Origin: Mycobacterium colombiense
GTDB lineage: Bacteria; Actinomycetota; Actinomycetes; Mycobacteriales; Mycobacteriaceae
Assembly: GCF_001953985.1 (NCBI RefSeq)
Contig: NZ_MBEI01000008.1
Coordinates: 56,751 to 120,750, forward strand
Reading direction: 5' to 3'
DNA length: 64,000 nucleotides
Shown here: piece by piece, positions 27,213 through 35,845 of the stretch
How positions within the stretch are numbered: position 1 is the stretch's first letter
Layout: each line of letters begins with the position of its first letter
Notes under the pieces: generated by a model
Database searches by the model: none
Told to the model about the DNA's origin: nothing
What the model saw: only the letters and a program-made list of their open reading frames with translations
Position numbers and translations under genes: made by a program

Positions 27213-27602
27213 TCAGTCCAGATCGACGCGGATTGTCAGCAGGTCGCTGCCCATCAGCCGTACCACCGCGCTGTTCAGCCGCGGCAGATTGCCCAGCCGC
27301 TGCACGGCATCATCGTCGGGCAGCAGGTGTGCGGTGCCCTTGCGCCACCGGCCGCCGACCCGCACGCGGACAGCGGGATTGGCCTTGATGTTGCGGACGT
27401 AGTCCGAGTGCTCGCCGTGCTCGGAGACCATCCAGAACTGGTTGTCCACGACGCGCCCGCCCACCGCGGTGCGGCGCGGCTGCCCGCTCTTTCGGCCGGT
27501 GGTTTCCAGCATGGTCATCGGCAACTGACGACCAACGGGGTTGACCACCAGCCGCTGAACGCGATGGACGACTTGCCGTTTCAGATTCGCGAAGTCACTC
27601 AT
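27213..27602 (-). CDS. Deazaflavin (F420)-dependent nitroreductase family protein
   Basis: A 129-aa split-barrel protein of the Ddn family. The signature TTGRKSGQPRRTAV lies near 34-47 and WMVSEHGEHSDYVRNIKANPAVRVRVGGRW near 57-86, both contacting F420 in homologues. The M. tuberculosis member Ddn activates pretomanid. The natural substrate, likely a quinone or enone, is unknown. Starts with ATG; the next gene leftward is TfoX-like. Confidence 0.88.
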   Translation of the reverse strand: MSDFANLKRQVVHRVQRLVVNPVGRQLPMTMLETTGRKSGQPRRTAVGGRVVDNQFWMVSEHGEHSDYVRNIKANPAVRVRVGGRWRKGTAHLLPDDDAVQRLGNLPRLNSAVVRLMGSDLLTIRVDLD

Positions 27603-27627
27603 ACCCTGCGATTCTGCCGCAACGAGA

Positions 27628-27653
27628 ACGGCCGCCGCATCGGCGGCGGCCGT
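27628..27653 (-). terminator. Strong hairpin between the secreted protein and Ddn-like genes
   Basis: ACGGCCGCCG and CGGCGGCCGT form a perfect 10-bp stem with a six-base loop, continued past one bulge by GAG/CTC. It sits 15 bp after the stop of the leftward secreted-protein gene. No T-tract, as is common in mycobacterial terminators. Confidence 0.6.
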
Positions 27654-27668
27654 CTCGCTGTGCGGGTT

Positions 27669-28019
27669 TTACGTCGCGTAGGCGACGAACTGGCCGCCGG
27701 GCAGGAAAACGCCCCACTGGTTTACGGCCGGGTTAAATACAACCGGGTAATCGCCCGGTTGGCCCGGCGGCATCCAGCGAGCCGGATACCCGTAACCCAC
27801 GGGGTCGTTGAAGTGACCCGGCGGCGGGAATCCGCGCTGCCCAGGCGGAAGCGGCGTGCCCGGCCCGTTGCAGTTCGCACCGGGCCCACCGACGCAACCC
27901 GGCACCGGCGGATTCGGCCCCTGTGGGTCGGCCTGCGCGAAACCGGCGCCGACTCCGAGCGCACCGGACGTCAGAGCGCCCGCGATCGCGGCGCTAGCAG
28001 CAATTCTGTTCAACCTCAC
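27669..28019 (-). CDS. Small secreted proline/glycine-rich protein
   Basis: A 116-aa precursor with a clear Sec signal peptide (basic start MRLNRIAAS, hydrophobic core, cleavage after FAQA at 30). The mature part is rich in Pro, Gly and Asn, contains two cysteines in PGCVGGPGANCNG (probably one disulfide), and ends WGVFLPGGQFVAYAT. No enzymatic motif. It resembles many short exported mycobacterial proteins of unknown role. A terminator-like hairpin follows it. Confidence 0.8.
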   Translation of the reverse strand: MRLNRIAASAAIAGALTSGALGVGAGFAQADPQGPNPPVPGCVGGPGANCNGPGTPLPPGQRGFPPPGHFNDPVGYGYPARWMPPGQPGDYPVVFNPAVNQWGVFLPGGQFVAYAT

Positions 28020-28162
28020 GATGAACTCCTTACCCAGCCGCTACCCGCCATCGGCGGATTCACGGCGTGATTGTTGTTCGTCACCCGCGCCCTTGCTGAC
28101 GTCGGGTTAGAGGTCATACCCCCCTCGGCTGGTCTTCCCTCTGTGCCAACGGCTACCCGGCT

Positions 28163-28196
28163 CCGGGGGAGGCCGAAACCTCTCGACCTCCCCCGG
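28163..28196 (-). terminator. Probable lon terminator
   Basis: CCGGGGGAGG and CCTCCCCCGG form a perfect 10-bp GC stem around a 14-base loop, 44 bp downstream of the lon stop in the leftward direction. Confidence 0.55.
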
Positions 28197-28239
28197 GCGT
28201 CGCGCCCACCTACGACTGAACATCCGTTCAGCGATGTTG

Positions 28240-30561
28240 TCAGGCGGCCGCCGTCGCGGGCTGTGCCGCCGGTTCCAGTGCCTGCGCGACGATCTCGGCG
28301 ACGTCGGTCATGGGCCGCACGTCCAGCGCCGCGAGCACCTCGCCCGGCACATCGTCCAGGTCCGGCTCGTTGCGCGCCGGGATGAAAACCGTTGACAGCC
28401 CGGCACGTTGGGCCGCCAGCAGCTTCTGCTTGACGCCGCCGATCGGCAACACCCGGCCGTTCAGCGTGACCTCACCGGTCATCCCGACGTCGGAGCGAAC
28501 CTGACGCCCGGTCGCCATTGACACCAGCGCGGTCACCATGGTGACACCGGCCGACGGGCCATCCTTGGGCACCGCACCCGCGGGCACGTGCACGTGGATG
28601 CGCCGGTCCAGCGCCTTGGGATCGACGCCCAGTTCGGCGGCGTGGGAGCGCACGTAGGACAGGGCGATCTGCGCCGACTCCTTCATGACGTCGCCCAGCT
28701 GGCCGGTCAGCTGCAGACCCGCCTCACCGTCGGTGGCGCCGGCCTCGATGTAGAGGACGTCACCGCCCAGGCCCGTCACCGCCAGGCCGGTGGCCACGCC
28801 CGGCACCGCCGTGCGTTCGGCCGATTCCGGCATGAACCGTGGACGGCCCAGGTAGTCAACGAGATCCGGCTCGTCGATGGACAGCGGCGCGGGGTCGGCG
28901 GCCAGCTTGGTGGTCGCCTTGCGCAGCGCCTTGGCCAGCAGCCGTTCGAACTGCCGAACCCCCGGCTCGCGGGTGTAGTCGGCGGCGATCTTGCGCAGCG
29001 CGGCGTCGGTCACCGCAACCTCGTCCTCGGTCAGCGCCGCGCGCTCCCGCTGCCGGGGCAGCAGGTAGTCGCGCGCGATGGCGACCTTGTCGTCCTCGGT
29101 GTAGCCGTCGATAGCCACCAGCTCCATGCGGTCCAGCAGCGCCGACGGGATGTTCTCGATCACGTTGGCGGTGGCCAGGAACACCACGTCGGACAGGTCC
29201 AGGTCCAGATCCAGGTAGTGGTCGCGGAAGGTGTGGTTCTGCGCGGGGTCCAGGACCTCGAGCAGCGCCGCGCTCGGGTCGCCGCGGTAGTCGGAACCGA
29301 CCTTGTCGATTTCGTCCAGCAGCACAACGGGATTCATCGATCCCGCCTCACCGATCGCCCGCACGATGCGGCCCGGCAGCGCGCCGACGTAGGTGCGCCG
29401 GTGCCCACGGATCTCGGCCTCGTCGCGCACGCCGCCCAGGGCGACGCGCACGAACTTGCGGCCCAGCGCCCGGGCCACGCTCTCGCCCAGCGACGTCTTG
29501 CCGACGCCGGGAGGACCGGCCAGCACCATCACCGCGCCGGAGCCGCGGCCGCCGATCACCTGCAGCCCGCGCTGCGCGCGGCGCGCCCGCACGGCCAGGT
29601 ATTCGACGATGCGGTCCTTGACGTCGTCCAGCCCGTGGTGATCGGCGTCCAGGATCTCGCGCGCGGCCTTCAGGTCCGTCGAATCCTCGCTCTTGACGTT
29701 CCAGGGCAGGTCGAGCACGGTGTCCAGCCAGGTGCGGATCCAGCCGCTTTCCGGGCTCTGGTCACTCGAGCGTTCCAGCTTGCCGACCTCGCGCAGCGCG
29801 GCCTCGCGGACCTTCTCGGGCAGCTCTGCGGCCTCCACGCGGGCGCGGTAGTCGTCCGAACCGTCCGGTTCGCCCTCGCCCAGTTCCTTGCGGATGGCGG
29901 CCAGCTGTTGGCGCAGCAGGAACTCCTTCTGCGTCTTCTCCATGCCCTCGCGGACGTCCTCGGCGATCTTGTCGCTCACCTCGACCTCGGCCAGGTGCTC
30001 GCTGGTCCAATCGATCAGCACGCGCAGCCGCTCGGCGACCTCGACGGTCTCCAGCAGCTGCCGCTTCTGAGCGTTGGTCAGGTAGGACGCGTACCCGGAG
30101 GTGTCCGCCAGCGCCGACGGATCGGTCAGCCTGTTGACGTAGTCGATGATCTCCCAGGCCTCGCGCCGTTGCAGCATGGCCAACAGCAGCTTCTTGTATT
30201 CCGCCGTCAGCGCCTTGATCTCGTCGGTCGGCTCGGCCTCGGGGACCTCGGTCACCTCGACCCACAGCGCCGCGCCGGGTCCGGACGCGCCCGCCCCGAT
30301 CTGGGCCCTGCGCTCGCCGCGCACCACCGCGGCGGTGCCGCCACCGGCGATGCGTCCGACCTGCAGGATCTTGGCGATCACGCCGTGCGAGGGATAACGG
30401 TCCTCGAGCCGGGGGGCGATCAGCAGCTGTCCCGATTCGCTCGCCTGAGCGGCGTCGATCGCCGCGCGGGCGGCGTCGTCCAGCGCGATCGGCACCACCA
30501 TTCCGGGCAGCACGATGGTGTCAGTGACAAACAGCACCGGCACCGACTTGGCTTCAGCCAT
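28240..30561 (-). CDS. lon: ATP-dependent Lon protease
   Basis: Cytosolic AAA+ serine protease that degrades misfolded and regulatory proteins. The 773-aa protein has an N-terminal substrate domain (about 7-190), Walker A GPPGVGKT at 349-356, Walker [10 protein letters not shown] about 60 residues later, and the Ser-Lys dyad at Ser670 (PKDGPSAG) and Lys711 (GGVKQKLL). Length is typical of LonA. The ATG at 30561 is preceded by GGAGG. M. tuberculosis lacks lon, while M. smegmatis has it, so its presence marks this lineage. ClgR-like and HAIR-like motifs lie upstream. Confidence 0.97.
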   Translation of the reverse strand: MAEAKSVPVLFVTDTIVLPGMVVPIALDDAARAAIDAAQASESGQLLIAPRLEDRYPSHGVIAKILQVGRIAGGGTAAVVRGERRAQIGAGASGPGAALWVEVTEVPEAEPTDEIKALTAEYKKLLLAMLQRREAWEIIDYVNRLTDPSALADTSGYASYLTNAQKRQLLETVEVAERLRVLIDWTSEHLAEVEVSDKIAEDVREGMEKTQKEFLLRQQLAAIRKELGEGEPDGSDDYRARVEAAELPEKVREAALREVGKLERSSDQSPESGWIRTWLDTVLDLPWNVKSEDSTDLKAAREILDADHHGLDDVKDRIVEYLAVRARRAQRGLQVIGGRGSGAVMVLAGPPGVGKTSLGESVARALGRKFVRVALGGVRDEAEIRGHRRTYVGALPGRIVRAIGEAGSMNPVVLLDEIDKVGSDYRGDPSAALLEVLDPAQNHTFRDHYLDLDLDLSDVVFLATANVIENIPSALLDRMELVAIDGYTEDDKVAIARDYLLPRQRERAALTEDEVAVTDAALRKIAADYTREPGVRQFERLLAKALRKATTKLAADPAPLSIDEPDLVDYLGRPRFMPESAERTAVPGVATGLAVTGLGGDVLYIEAGATDGEAGLQLTGQLGDVMKESAQIALSYVRSHAAELGVDPKALDRRIHVHVPAGAVPKDGPSAGVTMVTALVSMATGRQVRSDVGMTGEVTLNGRVLPIGGVKQKLLAAQRAGLSTVFIPARNEPDLDDVPGEVLAALDVRPMTDVAEIVAQALEPAAQPATAAA

Positions 30562-30575
30562 CAAATCCTCCAAAA

Positions 30576-30596
30576 GTTGAGTCTGATGCGCTTAAC
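30576..30596 (-). promoter_or_regulatory. Weak HAIR-like repeat upstream of lon
   Basis: GTTGAGT-N7-GCTTAAC has the HspR/HAIR spacing (CTTGAGT-N7-ACTCAAG) and matches 6/7 in one arm and 4/7 in the other. It begins 15 bp upstream of the lon ATG. HspR controls lon in Streptomyces. Confidence 0.3.
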
Positions 30597-30644
30597 CCAG
30601 CCGGGGAGCGGTTTGTTCCCGGGGGAACCTCAACCCGGGGCCCC

Positions 30645-30662
30645 GTCCGCCCTCAGCGAAAC
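30645..30662 (-). promoter_or_regulatory. Probable ClgR binding site upstream of lon
   Basis: On the lon strand GTTTCGCTGAGGGCGGAC matches the actinobacterial ClgR consensus core CGCYNANRGCG exactly (CGCTGAGGGCG) and most flanking positions. It lies 84-101 bp upstream of the lon ATG. ClgR activates clp genes and, in relatives, lon. Confidence 0.55.
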
Positions 30663-30983
30663 GCACCGCGCAGAGTCGATCGGACCGCACTTTATGCTTG
30701 CTGCCGATTCGTCGAAGTGAGCATTTAGCACCTGCGAAATCGCCACAGTCGGCGTTGGGAAAGTTTGCTATGCCGCGGCGCGTCACAGGTGTAGCGTCAC
30801 AGTTAGTTCGGATCGGTTCGACTGGCCGTGGGGGCCGGGATCGACGAGACGGGTCCGCCGAGGCCGTTGGGGGTCGGGACTCGCTACGGCAACACCGATG
30901 CCATAGCACTCATATTCAGGTTCGGTTTTGTTGGGCCACCTGCTACCCAATTATCACCGTGCTTCCTTACGGAAGGCACCGCC

Positions 30984-31205
30984 ATGACCACCAACGACAC
31001 CGCCCACAAACTTGATAGCGAGTGCCTGGACAAGGGCACGTTCATGACCGTCCCCACGGGCCACATGCTGCTTGATAGCGAGAAGCGCGCGCGGATGGAG
31101 CAAATCCGAGAGATATTGCGCCGCCATAACCCGACACTGACCGACGAGCAACTGGACGAGCTGGTGATTCAGTTCTGGCAGCGGTCTGGTTTGGGTGACG
31201 GCTGA
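30984..31205 (+). CDS. Small hypothetical protein with an internal 60-bp duplication
   Basis: I do not recognise this 73-aa protein. GGAAGG stands 7 bases before the ATG at 30984. The first 20 residues and the next stretch are a duplication: MTTNDTAHKLDSE and MTVPTGHMLLDSE are exactly 60 nt apart, and CTTGATAGCGAG occurs at both 31011 and 31071. The second copy has its own ATG at 31044, so a 53-aa form may be the original protein. The rest (RARMEQIREILRRHNPTLTDEQLDELVIQFWQR) looks like a two-helix bundle, acidic and coiled-coil-like, without signal or membrane segment. Divergent from lon. Confidence 0.6.
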   Translation: MTTNDTAHKLDSECLDKGTFMTVPTGHMLLDSEKRARMEQIREILRRHNPTLTDEQLDELVIQFWQRSGLGDG

Positions 31206-31510
31206 AGCCCGTCTTGGGAGTAGCACCCGCCGCCATTTAGTCCGGTGGTGTGCCCAGACGGCCGGGGTCTTTCGTTTCCCCGGCAGGACCCCGGCCGTCG
31301 CGCTTCGCATTCATCAATAGCCTGTATACGAGGCGCTAATTCTTCCATTTGGTGAGGGTGACGGGGACGACGGCTGCGCGTGCTGATGACCAGTCCCGAG
31401 CTAACAGCCTGCCTCCACGCCCTAGCGCCCCCGGCCGCTGGCAAGTTCGTGAAACACATTGGCAGCCGGCCGAAGTCGTTCGGCAACCAAGGCGCCGCGA
31501 TACCGCCTCG
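31206..31510. other. Convergent intergenic region between the small ORF and lldD2
   Basis: A 305-bp gap between converging genes. It carries the nested hairpins at 31257-31299; beyond these I see no conserved gene, and the short frames present are Arg-rich and unlike known families. Confidence 0.6.
31257..31299. terminator. Bidirectional terminator with two mutually exclusive stems
   Basis: GACGGCCGGGGTC (31257-31269) is the perfect complement of GACCCCGGCCGTC (31287-31299), a 13-bp stem. Part of the left arm, GCCGGGG (31261-31267), can instead pair with CCCCGGC (31278-31284). Position 52 bp after the small ORF, in a convergent gap, suggests termination. Confidence 0.65.
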
Positions 31511-32755
31511 TCAGGTCGCTGAATCAAGGGGGCCGAGTCGCTTGAGTTGTGTGACGTGCTGGGGCGTCAGCTCTTCCAGACAGGTGACGCCCAGCAGTGC
31601 CATGGTCCGCAGAATCCCGCTACCAAGAATGTCGATCGCCCGGTTCACCCCCGCCTCGCCGCCGGCCATCAGGCCGTACAAGTAGGCGCGCCCAACCAGC
31701 GTGCAGCGGGCCCCCAGCGCGATCGCGGCGACGATATCGGCGCCGGACATGATGCCGGTGTCGACCAGGATCTCGGTGTGCTTGCCGAGTTCGCGCGCGA
31801 CCGTGGGCAGCAGGTGAAAGGGGACCGGGGCCCGATCCAATTGGCGCCCACCATGATTGGACAAAACGATGCCGTCGACGCCCCGGTCGACGACGGCGCG
31901 CGCATCCTCGAGTGTCTGAATCCCTTTCACGACGAGCTTGCCGGGCCACTGCGCCTTGATCCACTCCAGGTCGTCGAAGGTGAGGCTGGGATCGAACATC
32001 GTGCTGAGGTATTCGGCGACCGTGCCCGGCCAGCGATCCAGCGAGGCGAACGCCAGCGGCTCGGTGGTCAACAGATCGAACCACCATTTCGGGTGCGGCA
32101 CGGCGTCGAGCACGGTGCGCAGCGTCAGCGTCGGCGGGATCGTCATGCCGTTGCGGTTATCGCGCAGCCGGACGCCGGAGACGGGAACGTCGACGGTGGC
32201 CAGCAGGGTGTCGAATCCCGCGGCGGCGGCGCGCTTCACCAGCGCCATCGAGCGCTCGCGATCGCGCCACATGTAGAGCTGGAACCACTTTCGGCCCTGT
32301 GGGACGGCGGTGACCAGATCTTCGATCGCGCAGGTGCCCAGCGTGGACAGGGAAAACGGGATCCCAGCCCGGGCCGCCGCCTGCGCGCCCGCGATCTCGC
32401 CCTCGGTGTGCATCAATCGGGTGAAACCGGTGGGCGCGATCGCGAACGGCAACACGACTGGCTGGCCCAGCACGTTCCAGCCGGCGGTGACTTGGGAGAC
32501 GTCGCGCAGGATTGTCGGATGAAATTCGATGTCGCGGAACGCTTGTCGCGCACGTTGGATGGACAGCTCGTCCTCGGCGGCGCCGTCGGTGTAGTCGAAC
32601 GCCGCCTTGGGGGTGCGGCGTTTGGCGATGGTCCGCAGATCCTCGATGGTGTATGCGGCGTCGAGGCGGCGCCTGGTCGCGTTGAGCCGCGGCCGCTTGA
32701 ATTGCAGCAGCGGCGCCAGGTCGCGCACTTTGGGCACTCGTCGTTGGACTGCCAT
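31511..32755 (-). CDS. lldD2: Quinone-linked L-lactate dehydrogenase (FMN)
   Basis: Oxidises L-lactate to pyruvate and passes electrons to the quinone pool. The 414-aa protein (same length as M. tuberculosis LldD2, Rv1872c) is a member of the FMN alpha-hydroxy-acid dehydrogenases: [11 protein letters not shown] near 46-56, [28 protein letters not shown] with the active lysine, and [11 protein letters not shown] with the catalytic histidine and arginine. The ATG at 32755 matches the known start [12 protein letters not shown]. The neighbouring rightward gene starts only 18 bp away, so the promoters of the two must overlap coding DNA. Confidence 0.96.
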   Translation of the reverse strand: MAVQRRVPKVRDLAPLLQFKRPRLNATRRRLDAAYTIEDLRTIAKRRTPKAAFDYTDGAAEDELSIQRARQAFRDIEFHPTILRDVSQVTAGWNVLGQPVVLPFAIAPTGFTRLMHTEGEIAGAQAAARAGIPFSLSTLGTCAIEDLVTAVPQGRKWFQLYMWRDRERSMALVKRAAAAGFDTLLATVDVPVSGVRLRDNRNGMTIPPTLTLRTVLDAVPHPKWWFDLLTTEPLAFASLDRWPGTVAEYLSTMFDPSLTFDDLEWIKAQWPGKLVVKGIQTLEDARAVVDRGVDGIVLSNHGGRQLDRAPVPFHLLPTVARELGKHTEILVDTGIMSGADIVAAIALGARCTLVGRAYLYGLMAGGEAGVNRAIDILGSGILRTMALLGVTCLEELTPQHVTQLKRLGPLDSAT

Positions 32756-32773
32756 GTGTGCAACCGTAGTCAT

Positions 32774-33211
32774 ATGGAATCGGCAGGCGACCCCTTCGAT
32801 CTCAAACGTTTTGTGGACGCACAGGAGCCGGTGTACGGCGAGGTCGTCGACGAGCTGCGGGCCGGCCGAAAACGCAGTCACTGGATGTGGTTCGTCTTCC
32901 CGCAACTGCGTGGGCTGGGCGGCAGCGCCACGGCGGCCCGGTTCGGCATCGCCTCACTCGAGGAAGCCGGCGCATACCTGCGCCATGAGCTGCTGGGCTC
33001 GCGGTTGCGCGAGTGCGCCCGGCTGGTCACCGCGGTACAGGGGCGCTCGATCGGCCAGATCTTCGGCTCGCCGGACGACCTCAAACTGTGCTCGTCCATG
33101 ACGCTGTTCGCCCGCGCCACCGACGACAACAAGGACTTCCTCGCGGTGCTCGACAAGTATTACGACGGCCGCCAGGACCGGCTGACCCTAGAGCGGCTGG
33201 CCACGCCGTAG
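32774..33211 (+). CDS. DUF1810 family protein
   Basis: A 145-aa protein equal in length to Rv1873. The DUF1810 signature is clear: [32 protein letters not shown] at 11-42 split by a turn, [13 protein letters not shown] near 45-57, and MTLFARA near 110. The family (YfiM/calpastatin-like name in older annotation) has no known reaction. It is divergent from lldD2 with an 18-bp gap between start codons. Confidence 0.9.
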   Translation: MESAGDPFDLKRFVDAQEPVYGEVVDELRAGRKRSHWMWFVFPQLRGLGGSATAARFGIASLEEAGAYLRHELLGSRLRECARLVTAVQGRSIGQIFGSPDDLKLCSSMTLFARATDDNKDFLAVLDKYYDGRQDRLTLERLATP

Positions 33212-33225
33212 TCGACCGTCTGAAT

Positions 33226-33240
33226 CCGGCCCTAGGCCGG
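33226..33240. terminator. Short GC hairpin at the DUF1810/GH13 convergence
   Basis: CCGGCC-CTA-GGCCGG is a 6-bp perfect stem that includes the stop codon of the leftward GH13 gene and lies 14 bp after the rightward DUF1810 stop. Confidence 0.4.
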
Positions 33241-34560
33241 GCTCAGGATCCGCCAGCCCCGGGCCTCGACGACGACGGTGTCGACGACGTCGGACGGCGG
33301 CGCCGCCGATCCGCCGATCACCTGCGCACGGGCCGTGCCCAGCTTCGGCAGCGACACGCGTAACGGCTCGTCGTCGATATTGAGCACCACCAGCAGCGCA
33401 TCGTCACCGTTGCGGGTTTCGTATACGTAGTGCCGATTTTCCAGCAGCCGTGCGGTGGTGCACGCCTTGTGCAGCCAGGGGTAGCGGCGACGCAATCCGA
33501 TCAGATACTGGTGCAACCGCCAGGTGTCGACGCCGAAGTCATCCAGTTGCAGTGGGGGAGAGTCAAACTCGGGCCGCACCTCGTCGTCGCCGCCGTACCG
33601 TTCTTCCTTGACCCCCCGGAAGCCGAGCTCGTCGCCGGCGTACACGGTGGGCACGCCGCCGATGGTCAGCAGCAGCACCAGCGCGTGGGCCACGTGCTCG
33701 GGGGTGTCCAGCCGGCTGGCGATGCGGGTGACGTCGTGGTTGCCGATGAACGTCAGCGGCGAGAAGGCGGCCAGAAAGTCGTTGTGGCGCTTCAGCGCCC
33801 AATCGAGTTCGAAGAAGTTGCCGTCGTTGAGGCTGCTCCAGATCGCCTTCCACAGCTCGTATTGCGTGGCCGAGTCGAAGGTGGCGGCTTGCACGACGGC
33901 GGCGTAATCGCCGTGGATGAGTTCGCCGGCGAACCAGGCGTCCGGGTAGCGCTCGCGTACCCGCGGCAGCGTGGAGGCCCAGAAGTGTTGCGGCACAGCA
34001 TAAGCCGCATCGAGTCGCCAGCCGTCGGCGCCGCGCCCCAGCCAGTGCGCCATCACGTCGACGGTGTAGTCGACGACCTCGGGGTTGTCGTGGTTGAGGG
34101 TGATCAGCCCGGAGTGGCCCTCGAAGGTGTGGAAGCGGCCGGGGCGCCCGCGAAACCAGCGTGCGGCGGCGTCGTCGTCGGCCGCCGCGCGATAGCGTGC
34201 GAAATCCTCCCCGACGTGATTGAACACGCCGTCGAGCAGCACGCGCAGGCCGCGGTGATGCGCCTCGGCCACCAGGTGGTCGAAGTCGGCGTCATCGCCC
34301 AGCCGGGGATCGATGCGGTAGTGGTCGGTGGTGTCGTAACCGTGTGTGCGCGAGGCGAAGATGGGTCCCAGCGCGATGCCCGAAGCCCCGAGTTCGATGG
34401 CATGGTCCAACCAGTCGACGAGCCGCCGCAACCGGTGTTCCTCCGGTTGCGGCGGCTCGTGTGACTGCGGTGTGGGGAATGCTCCCACGAATCCCAGCGG
34501 GTAGACCTGCCACCAGATGGCGTGCTGGACCCAGGAGGGTCCCGTCACGGCACTGGACAC
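33232..34560 (-). CDS. Alpha-amylase family (GH13) glycoside hydrolase
   Basis: A 442-aa cytosolic glucan-active enzyme. All GH13 landmarks are visible: VLLDGVFNHVGEDF near 110 (region I), ADGWRLDAAYA with the nucleophile Asp (region II), WFAGELIHGDY with the acid Glu (region III) and TFIGNHDVTR with the third Asp (region IV). The C-terminal beta domain follows. Specificity (maltodextrin, trehalose or cyclomaltodextrin) cannot be told. The GTG start is 10 bp after the ahpD stop, so it is probably co-transcribed with ahpC-ahpD. I recall the same order in M. avium. Confidence 0.92.
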   Translation of the reverse strand: MSSAVTGPSWVQHAIWWQVYPLGFVGAFPTPQSHEPPQPEEHRLRRLVDWLDHAIELGASGIALGPIFASRTHGYDTTDHYRIDPRLGDDADFDHLVAEAHHRGLRVLLDGVFNHVGEDFARYRAAADDDAAARWFRGRPGRFHTFEGHSGLITLNHDNPEVVDYTVDVMAHWLGRGADGWRLDAAYAVPQHFWASTLPRVRERYPDAWFAGELIHGDYAAVVQAATFDSATQYELWKAIWSSLNDGNFFELDWALKRHNDFLAAFSPLTFIGNHDVTRIASRLDTPEHVAHALVLLLTIGGVPTVYAGDELGFRGVKEERYGGDDEVRPEFDSPPLQLDDFGVDTWRLHQYLIGLRRRYPWLHKACTTARLLENRHYVYETRNGDDALLVVLNIDDEPLRVSLPKLGTARAQVIGGSAAPPSDVVDTVVVEARGWRILSPA

Positions 34561-34570
34561 GGCGGCGCGA

Positions 34571-35107
34571 TCAGCCGACGGTTGCCAGCGTCTGGGAGGC
34601 GATGATCGCTTGTGCCACGCCGGAAACGATCGCCGCGGCCTTCAACGCCTCCTGAATGGTTTCCCGGCTGACACCGGCTTCGCGCAGCGTGTGCTCGTGG
34701 GCGGCCACGCAGTCCGGGCATCCGTTGATCGACGACACGGCGAACGACCATAGTTCGAAGTTCACCTTCTCCACGCCGGGATTGGCGATGATGTTCATCC
34801 GCAATCCCGCGCGCAGGTCGTCGTACTTGCCGTCCAGGAAACCGCGGCCACGGTAGAACACGTTGTTCATGCCCATGATCGAGGCGGCTCCCAGCGCCGC
34901 GTTGTACGCCTCGGCGGACAGGCTGTCGGCCGCCTCGGCCCCAATCTCGGTGAGCACCTGCGTGTTCCGGGTCGCTGCGGCGCTGGCCAGCAACGTGCCC
35001 CACAGCTGCTCGGAGTTGAGCTCGGTGGTGCGGGTGATCGAGCCCAGGTTGAGCTTGAGGTCCTTGGCGTACTCCGGTAACGCTTCTTTGAGATTTTCTA
35101 CGCTCAT
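34571..35107 (-). CDS. ahpD: Alkylhydroperoxidase AhpD
   Basis: Thiol-disulfide adaptor and peroxidase that keeps AhpC reduced, receiving electrons from Lpd and DlaT in mycobacteria. The 178-aa protein carries Glu118, Cys130-x-x-Cys133 (NGCPDC) and His137, all at the M. tuberculosis AhpD positions (177 aa). It lies 38 bp after ahpC and before the GH13 gene. Expected to be OxyR-controlled through the ahpC promoter. Confidence 0.97.
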   Translation of the reverse strand: MSVENLKEALPEYAKDLKLNLGSITRTTELNSEQLWGTLLASAAATRNTQVLTEIGAEAADSLSAEAYNAALGAASIMGMNNVFYRGRGFLDGKYDDLRAGLRMNIIANPGVEKVNFELWSFAVSSINGCPDCVAAHEHTLREAGVSRETIQEALKAAAIVSGVAQAIIASQTLATVG

Positions 35108-35145
35108 CTCGCCTCCTAATCCGACCTTATGCGATCAGGTGAGAA

Positions 35146-35733
35146 TCAGGCCGACTGCTTGAGCAGCTCGGTGGCGTCCAGCGTCGGGTCACCCTTGCGC
35201 CAGTTGCAGGCGCACAGCTCGTCGGACTGCAGTGCGTCCAGGACGCGCAGCACCTCTTCGACGTTGCGGCCCACCGAACCCGCGGTGACCGAAACGAACT
35301 GGATCTCGTTGTTCGGGTCGACGAGGAAGGTCGCGCGGTCGGCCACGCCCTCGGCGTTGAGCACACCGGTGCCCAGGCTCAGCTCCCGCTTGATGTCGGA
35401 CAGCATCGGGAAGGGCAGCTTCTTCAGGTCCTCGTGCTGGGCACGCCAGTTGAAGTGCACGAATTCGCTGTCGATCGAGACGCCCAGCACCTGCGCGTCA
35501 CGGTCTTCGAACTCGTCGTTGAGCTTGCCGAACGCGGCAATCTCGGTCGGGCACACGAAGGTGAAGTCCTTCGGCCAGAAGAACACCACGCGCCACTTGC
35601 CGGCGTGGTCCTCGCTGGTGATGGTGGTGAAGTAGTCCCCAGGCTGCTTGGCGTCGACCTTGGACAGATCGCCCGCGATCAACGCAGTGAGCTCGTAGGC
35701 GGGGAACTGGTCGCCGATGGTCAGCAGAGGCAT
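35146..35733 (-). CDS. ahpC: Alkyl hydroperoxide reductase AhpC (peroxiredoxin)
   Basis: Reduces peroxides and peroxynitrite. The 195-aa peroxiredoxin has the peroxidatic Cys61 (FTFVCPTE) and the mycobacterial three-cysteine pattern Cys174 and Cys176 (ELCACNW). Length equals M. tuberculosis AhpC. AAGGAG precedes the ATG. The gene is divergent from oxyR with a 100-bp gap; in M. tuberculosis oxyR is broken, but here it is intact, so OxyR control is likely. Confidence 0.97.
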   Translation of the reverse strand: MPLLTIGDQFPAYELTALIAGDLSKVDAKQPGDYFTTITSEDHAGKWRVVFFWPKDFTFVCPTEIAAFGKLNDEFEDRDAQVLGVSIDSEFVHFNWRAQHEDLKKLPFPMLSDIKRELSLGTGVLNAEGVADRATFLVDPNNEIQFVSVTAGSVGRNVEEVLRVLDALQSDELCACNWRKGDPTLDATELLKQSA

Positions 35734-35824
35734 GTCACTCCTTGTTTGGATTTACTCAAGATTAGCTTTCTCCACCATGTTGCCGCGTACCCTAGTTGAA
35801 GTAAAGGTGATATTTCCCACTAGA

Positions 35825-35845
35825 CTTATAGCCATGTCCGATAAG
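35825..35845. promoter_or_regulatory. OxyR-type dyad over the oxyR start codon
   Basis: CTTAT (35825) and ATAAG (35841) flank a 21-bp dyad centred on the oxyR ATG. It resembles the CTTATCGGC-N3-GCCGATAAG motif described for mycobacterial OxyR at the ahpC promoter, with three mismatches in the left half. Confidence 0.5.

Larger units (their letters stand above)
30562..30983. other. Divergent intergenic region lon / small ORF
   Basis: This 422-bp gap carries the lon promoter region: a weak HAIR-like repeat at 30576-30596, the palindrome GTTCCC-GG-GGGAAC at 30615-30628 and a ClgR-type site at 30645-30662. The right half, about 30720-30970, is less GC-rich and presumably holds the promoter of the small rightward ORF. 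No gene is supported inside it. Confidence 0.6.

Noticed and set aside
28588..30720. Antisense 710-aa frame opposite lon
   Set aside because: Complement of conserved lon codons; no start signal or recognisable domain.
31169..31527. Short leftward frames in the gap before lldD2
   Set aside because: Overlap the nested hairpins and lack any conserved feature.
34853..34868. KstR-like TAGAACACGTTGTT sequence
   Set aside because: Lies inside conserved ahpD coding DNA and its last base breaks the motif; probably coincidence.
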